From: JBEIHX01 sp040381075
GTDB taxonomy: Bacteria > Pseudomonadota > Alphaproteobacteria > Caulobacterales > Aquidulcibacteraceae
Reading direction: 5' to 3'
Length of the DNA stretch: 64,000 nucleotides
Assembly (NCBI GenBank): GCA_040381075.1
Contig: JBEIHX010000022.1
Span: 1-64,000 of the forward strand
Of this stretch, positions 60,485 through 64,000 are shown in pieces; positions within the stretch are counted from its first letter, which is position 1, and each line of letters starts with the position of its first letter. A program made the position numbers and the translations under genes. The notes under the pieces are model-generated. The model was not told the origin of the DNA and ran no database searches. It worked only from the letters and a program-made list of their open reading frames with translations.

Positions 60485-62368
60485 TCACTGACAGGCGAGG
60501 CACTCTTCGTAGTCTGTCTTCGCCAGCTTGAAGTCGTCCGCGGCCTTCTCCGCCTTGGTCTCGGCCCCAACGGTGGCGGCGCGCTGAACGCTCTTGGAAC
60601 GAAGATAGTAAAGCGACTTCACGCCGCGCTCCCAAGCCATCCAGTGGAGCATGTGCAAGTCCCATTTGTCGGTGTCGGCCGGAATGAAGACGTTGAGGCT
60701 CTGCGACTGACAAATGTACGGCGTGCGGTCTGCGGCGAGTTCAATCACCCAGCGCTGGTCTATCTCGAACGCCGTCTTGTAGACGGCTTTTTCTGCCTCG
60801 CTGAGAAATTCCAGGTGTTGAACCGACCCCTCGTTTTCCAGGATCGACCCCCAGACGTCGGCCGTGTTGCGTCCCTTGGCCTCAAGCACTCGCTCCAGAT
60901 AGGGATTCTTGACGCTGAATGAGCCAGAGAGCGTCTTGTGCGTGTAGATGTTCGCCGGAATGGGCTCAATGCCGGCGCTTGTACCGCCACAGATGATGGA
61001 AATGGACGCAGTCGGTGCTATCGCCAGTTTGTGGGTGAAGCGCGCCATCACGCCCTGGTCAGCGGCATCCGGACATGGGCCGCGTTCGCGGGCAAGCTTC
61101 ACACTCGCCTGATCAGCCTGTTTGCGGATGTGCTTGAACATCTGGAAATTCCAGCTCTTCGCCGCCGCGCTCTCAAATGGCGCCCCCTGCCCCTGGAGGA
61201 AGGAGTGAAATCCCATCAGACCGAGGCCGACCGAGCGCTCGCGGGTCGCCGAATAGCGCGCGCGCGCCATTTCATCCGGCGCCCGCTCGATGAAGTCAGT
61301 CAACACGTTGTCCAGGAACCTGAAGACGTCTTCGATGAAGACCGGGTGGTCCTTCCATTCGAGATAGGTCTCCGCATTCAAGGAGGACAGGCAGCACACC
61401 GCAGTCCGGTCGTTGCCCAGGTGATCAGGCCCTGTGTGCAACATGATCTCGGAACACAGGTTTGACTGCTTGACCGACAGACCGAGCGCACGCTGGTGGG
61501 CGGGCATCTCCCGGTTCACCGTGTCGGAGAAAATGAGATAGGGCTCTCCAGTCTGGAGGCGCAGGTCAAGGATCTTCTGCCAGATCTTGCGCGCGGAGAC
61601 GTGTTTGACGATGTGCCCGCGCGGGCTGCGCAACGCGAACTCACTGTCCTCCCGAACCGCTTCCATGAACTCATCCGTGATGTTGAGCCCATGGTGCAGG
61701 TTCAAGCTCTTGCGATTGAAGTCTCCGGAAGGCTTGCGGATCTCCAGGAACTCTTCGATTTCCGGATGATGAACGTCCAGATAGACGGCAGCCGAGCCCC
61801 TCCGCAGCGACCCCTGGCTGATCGCCAGCGTGAGCGAATCCATCACGCGAATGAACGGGATAATCCCTGATGTCTGGCCATTCTGCCCGACTTTCTCGCC
61901 GATGGAGCGTACGCCGCCCCAATACGTGCCTATCCCGCCGCCATTTGACGCGAGCCACACGTTTTCGTTCCAGGCCCCCACAATGCCGTCAAGCGAGTCG
62001 TCGACTGCGTTCAGAAAGCAGGAGATCGGCAGGCCTCGCTCTGCGCCGCCATTGGACAGCACCGGCGTCGCCGGCATGAACCACAGTCGCGATATGTAGT
62101 CATAGATGCGCTGGGCGTGGTCGAGGTCGTCCGCGAATGCGGTCGCCACCCGGGCGAACATGTCCTGGTAGCACTCTCCCGGCAGCAGATAACGATCCTG
62201 CAGCGTGGTGCGGCCGAAGTCGGTCAGCAGCGCGTCACGGGACCGGTCAATCCTGATTTCGGAGGCTACGGCAGGTCTGGCGCGAACGGGGCGAGGCTTC
62301 CCGCGCGGGCTTTCACTGCGCGCTGCTGTCGTGGAACCTGTAGAGCTGCGCGCTTCGGCTCGATGCAT
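60485..62368 (-). CDS. nrdA: Class I ribonucleotide reductase large subunit NrdA (no ATP-cone)
   Basis: Reduces ribonucleotides to deoxyribonucleotides with its radical partner NrdB. 627 residues from ATG 62368. All catalytic residues are visible: PISCFLN (substrate Cys), QSNLCSEIM (Asn, radical Cys, Glu), TAVCCLSSLN (second substrate Cys), SLYYLRSKS (radical-transfer Tyr pair) and the C-terminal redox pair in ECLACQ. The N-terminus is a short basic, disordered-looking region; the ATP-cone of about 90 residues is missing, so overall activity control must lie elsewhere (possibly in NrdB). The start is set downstream of the NrdR boxes. Confidence 0.95.
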   Translation of the reverse strand: MHRAEARSSTGSTTAARSESPRGKPRPVRARPAVASEIRIDRSRDALLTDFGRTTLQDRYLLPGECYQDMFARVATAFADDLDHAQRIYDYISRLWFMPATPVLSNGGAERGLPISCFLNAVDDSLDGIVGAWNENVWLASNGGGIGTYWGGVRSIGEKVGQNGQTSGIIPFIRVMDSLTLAISQGSLRRGSAAVYLDVHHPEIEEFLEIRKPSGDFNRKSLNLHHGLNITDEFMEAVREDSEFALRSPRGHIVKHVSARKIWQKILDLRLQTGEPYLIFSDTVNREMPAHQRALGLSVKQSNLCSEIMLHTGPDHLGNDRTAVCCLSSLNAETYLEWKDHPVFIEDVFRFLDNVLTDFIERAPDEMARARYSATRERSVGLGLMGFHSFLQGQGAPFESAAAKSWNFQMFKHIRKQADQASVKLARERGPCPDAADQGVMARFTHKLAIAPTASISIICGGTSAGIEPIPANIYTHKTLSGSFSVKNPYLERVLEAKGRNTADVWGSILENEGSVQHLEFLSEAEKAVYKTAFEIDQRWVIELAADRTPYICQSQSLNVFIPADTDKWDLHMLHWMAWERGVKSLYYLRSKSVQRAATVGAETKAEKAADDFKLAKTDYEECLACQ

Positions 62369-62423
62369 TTGGCCTCTCCCAACGTGCCTTCTGGACCGCC
62401 ACCTGTGGCGAGCCCCGGCAATC

Positions 62424-62439
62424 AATCTGTATCTTGGGT
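62424..62439 (-). promoter_or_regulatory. NrdR box, proximal
   Basis: AATCTGTATCTTGGGT matches the NrdR consensus ACACWATATNTWGTGT at 12 of 16 positions. It lies exactly 31 bases (three helix turns) from the second box. Confidence 0.6.
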
Positions 62440-62454
62440 CCTCGCACAGACCGT

Positions 62455-62470
62455 ACGCTAGATATAGTGG
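62455..62470 (-). promoter_or_regulatory. NrdR box, distal
   Basis: ACGCTAGATATAGTGG matches the NrdR consensus at 13 of 16 positions. It overlaps the likely -10 region (TATATC on the minus strand); a TTGACC -35-like element lies upstream at about 62487-62492. Paired NrdR boxes 31 bases apart are the standard NrdR operator. Confidence 0.75.
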
Positions 62471-62927
62471 GAAGGTCGCCCTTTTTTGGTCAAGTTCATA
62501 AATCGCGTCGCCCACGGGTTTTTCGTTAACGAGGCCTGAATCCGGACGCCAGCCGGTAAGGCCCAAGAAGGGGCGGATAAGCCCGAAATCCCATGCGAGA
62601 AGCTGGGGATGCGTCGACCAAGGCGCGGTGAGGGCGTTTACGATTGGCCGGGCTCACCGGGCCCGCGGGCAATCGGGGCGGGATGCATGCCCCCCCATCG
62701 TGGCGACTGCGATTCGGGTCCCCCTGCTGTCTCGAAAGGCGGACGCCCGGGCCGGGCAAGGCCGCTGCCGGAGGCTGAAGAGGCGTCGCCGGCGGGCAAC
62801 CCGGAAACCGCGCCATCACGCGTGAGATGCAATGCGGGCGGCGTATGCGTGAGCGGCGGCGCGGCCCTTCCGCCGGGACGTTCGAAATCGGACCGTCGCC
62901 CGTTGGGCAAGGGCTGGAGCGCCGGGC

Positions 62928-63590
62928 TCAGGACAGAAGGTCGACGCCGGTCGCCTGCGAGAGGTCTGCGAGCAGTTGCGATTCACTCTCGACCTTGATG
63001 GTGGTCATTCCCATGGCGCGCGCCGGCTTCAGGTTGACCCCAAGGTCATCGAGGTAAATGCAGGCTGCGGGCGGCACGTCCAACGCCTCGCACATCAGAG
63101 CGTAGATCCGGGGGTCAGGCTTGCGGATGCCAAGTTTTGAGCTTTCAATGACGTGGGCGAACCGCGCCATGACGGCAGCGATTTCGTGCGCCCTGCCCGC
63201 CGCCCCGGCCATGCCGGGACCTTCACCGGCCGCCACATTGTTGGTGATGCAACCGGTCTTGAAGCGGCGCGCGACGGCGTCAAGGGCGGCTACGACCCGC
63301 GGGCGCAGGTCGCCGGAGAGTAATGGCAGGACGTCCCTGCCCCGGACCTCATGGCCAAGGGCGCGGCTGTCTGCGGCGAACATGCCGTCGAATTCCGTCT
63401 CGCCGATTTCCGCCCGCTCGAAGCGCGCCCAGGCGTTGGCGTCTGGATTTGTCGCGTTGACGTTCCGGATGAAGTTTTTCGGGAGGCCGCGCAACGCCTC
63501 AAACCGGTTGAACGCCTCGAATGGGGAGCTGGTGAAAACGCCCCCGAAATCCCAGATGACCGCCTCCACCCGGCCCTGCGACGGCCCCAT
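62928..63590 (-). CDS. HAD-family hydrolase
   Basis: Haloacid-dehalogenase-superfamily phosphatase or related hydrolase, 220 residues. Motif I is WDFGGVFTSS (nucleophile Asp, with Gly-Gly instead of the usual second Asp, as in the epoxide-hydrolase N-terminal and similar HAD groups), motif II CITNN, motif III lysine in KLGIRKPDPRIY, motif IV YLDDLGVNLKPA. Substrate unknown. It ends a few bases after the start of the small membrane protein gene's 3' region on the same strand (3-base gap), so the two are cotranscribed. Confidence 0.88.
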   Translation of the reverse strand: MGPSQGRVEAVIWDFGGVFTSSPFEAFNRFEALRGLPKNFIRNVNATNPDANAWARFERAEIGETEFDGMFAADSRALGHEVRGRDVLPLLSGDLRPRVVAALDAVARRFKTGCITNNVAAGEGPGMAGAAGRAHEIAAVMARFAHVIESSKLGIRKPDPRIYALMCEALDVPPAACIYLDDLGVNLKPARAMGMTTIKVESESQLLADLSQATGVDLLS

Positions 63591-63593
63591 TAC

Positions 63594-63878
63594 CTACTCA
63601 AGCCCGGCATGTTGGGCCAGTTTTCGGATGTAGTTGCGCATTTCGACGATCATCAACGGCCCACCGAACAGGAAGGTCGCAACAGACCATCCGACGAAGA
63701 CGCCCACAGGCCACGCGGCCAGTTCCTTGGTGGACTCCAGCAAAGCGCTGTTGAAGTAAAAGCCTGACCAGAACTGTGCGACTTCGTGGGCGATCACCGC
63801 AAGGATCAAGACGTAGAGCAGTGGCCCGACCACCCGGAAACTGCCATGGATGAACTTTGCAATCAGCGAGAAGATCAT
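63594..63878 (-). CDS. Small two-helix membrane protein, hypothetical
   Basis: 94 residues from MIFSLIAKFI (63878), with GGAGGAGCACG directly before the ATG. Two hydrophobic segments (VVGPLLYVLILAVIAHEVAQFW and AAWPVGVFVGWSVATFLFGGP) and a charged end. The frame stays open to 63980, but that part overlaps the ribosome site and looks unrelated. It lies three bases upstream of the HAD gene. No family recognised. Confidence 0.65.
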   Translation of the reverse strand: MIFSLIAKFIHGSFRVVGPLLYVLILAVIAHEVAQFWSGFYFNSALLESTKELAAWPVGVFVGWSVATFLFGGPLMIVEMRNYIRKLAQHAGLE

Positions 63879-64000
63879 CGTGCTCCTCCGGGCTTGCGCC
63901 TTCAACGTTTCTTTATGGCGACGTTCGATGTCGAGCGCCCACCCACTCATCCTGCCCTGCAGCGGCCTGCCAGGCCGCACAAGGTCCTACATATTAACAA

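Larger units (their letters stand above)
62369..62927. other. nrdA upstream region and gap before HAD gene
   Basis: 559 bases. 62369-62500 is the nrdA leader and control region with two NrdR boxes. The remainder (62500-62927) is GC-rich with no supportable gene; a GTTCGAAAT string near 62882 is not part of a tRNA fold. Confidence 0.5.

Noticed and set aside
62870..62900. GTTCGAAAT string as a tRNA T-loop
   Set aside because: No acceptor stem, D-arm or anticodon arm can be formed around it.

Overview
The window is a GC-rich stretch of an alphaproteobacterial chromosome, probably Caulobacterales/Maricaulales/Hyphomonadaceae-like. Evidence for this: a COQ9-family gene divergent from rpsU, an ethylmalonyl-CoA mutase, a PduO-type cobalamin adenosyltransferase beside a twin-transmembrane (HIG1-like) gene, adjacent cpoB-tilS-ftsH, a TonB-dependent receptor with a large lipoprotein, CIRCE-controlled groESL, and flagellar hook-filament junction genes. 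Almost everything is core or conserved accessory chromosome. I see no rRNA, tRNA, CRISPR array, prophage or insertion sequence.

Layout. 1-6.3 kb: a proline-rich ORF cut by the left edge, fabI (minus), then cpoB-tilS-ftsH closed by a strong hairpin terminator. 6.6-12.2 kb: a minus-strand pair, a lipoprotein with a two-fold internal duplication upstream of a TonB-dependent receptor. 12.5-14.7 kb: two short-chain dehydrogenases. 14.9-18.0 kb: argD-argF-hslO (minus), divergent from an ornithine-decarboxylase-like gene and an FkbM methyltransferase (18.4-20.4 kb). 20.6-25.2 kb, all minus: M23 peptidase, tryptophanase, twin-TM protein, cobalamin adenosyltransferase and a small membrane protein. 25.5-29.9 kb: ydbH-ynbE-ydbL, an intermembrane lipid-transport set. 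30.3-32.8 kb: groES-groEL with promoter and CIRCE. 32.9-35.2 kb: an aminotransferase and a nitronate-monooxygenase-like flavoenzyme. 35.5-43.2 kb, all minus: rpsU, LLM flavin enzyme, 2OG oxygenase-like gene, arfB, dnaG, rpoD, in the order of the classical macromolecular-synthesis operon but with genes inserted. 43.4-46.1 kb: coq9-like gene and ethylmalonyl-CoA mutase. 46.9-50.9 kb: flgK, flgL and a DUF2939-like gene. 51.1-53.2 kb: a DUF2817 peptidase and a dipeptide epimerase. 53.3-56.8 kb: an MCE/Mla-type ABC system. 56.8-64 kb: uvrB, an aldonolactone-oxidase-like gene, nrdA with paired NrdR boxes, a HAD hydrolase and a small membrane protein.

Functional links. Two separate systems (YdbH-YnbE-YdbL and MlaE/F/D plus a PqiC-like lipoprotein) point to lipid traffic between inner and outer membranes. 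The cobalamin adenosyltransferase could supply the B12-dependent ethylmalonyl-CoA mutase. argD/argF make arginine precursors and the divergent decarboxylase may draw ornithine into putrescine.

Most unusual observations: (1) the tryptophanase gene is preceded by a tandem 14-bp array in which copies of its own start codon form minimal MKTIP open reading frames, each ending Pro-UGA and overlapping the next AUG by ATGA; (2) rpsU appears to start with AUC behind a strong Shine-Dalgarno; (3) unrelated tandem repeats sharing a 14-bp period occur at four or more gene borders; (4) the duplicated lipoprotein/TonB receptor pair looks like an uncharacterised SusCD-like uptake unit.
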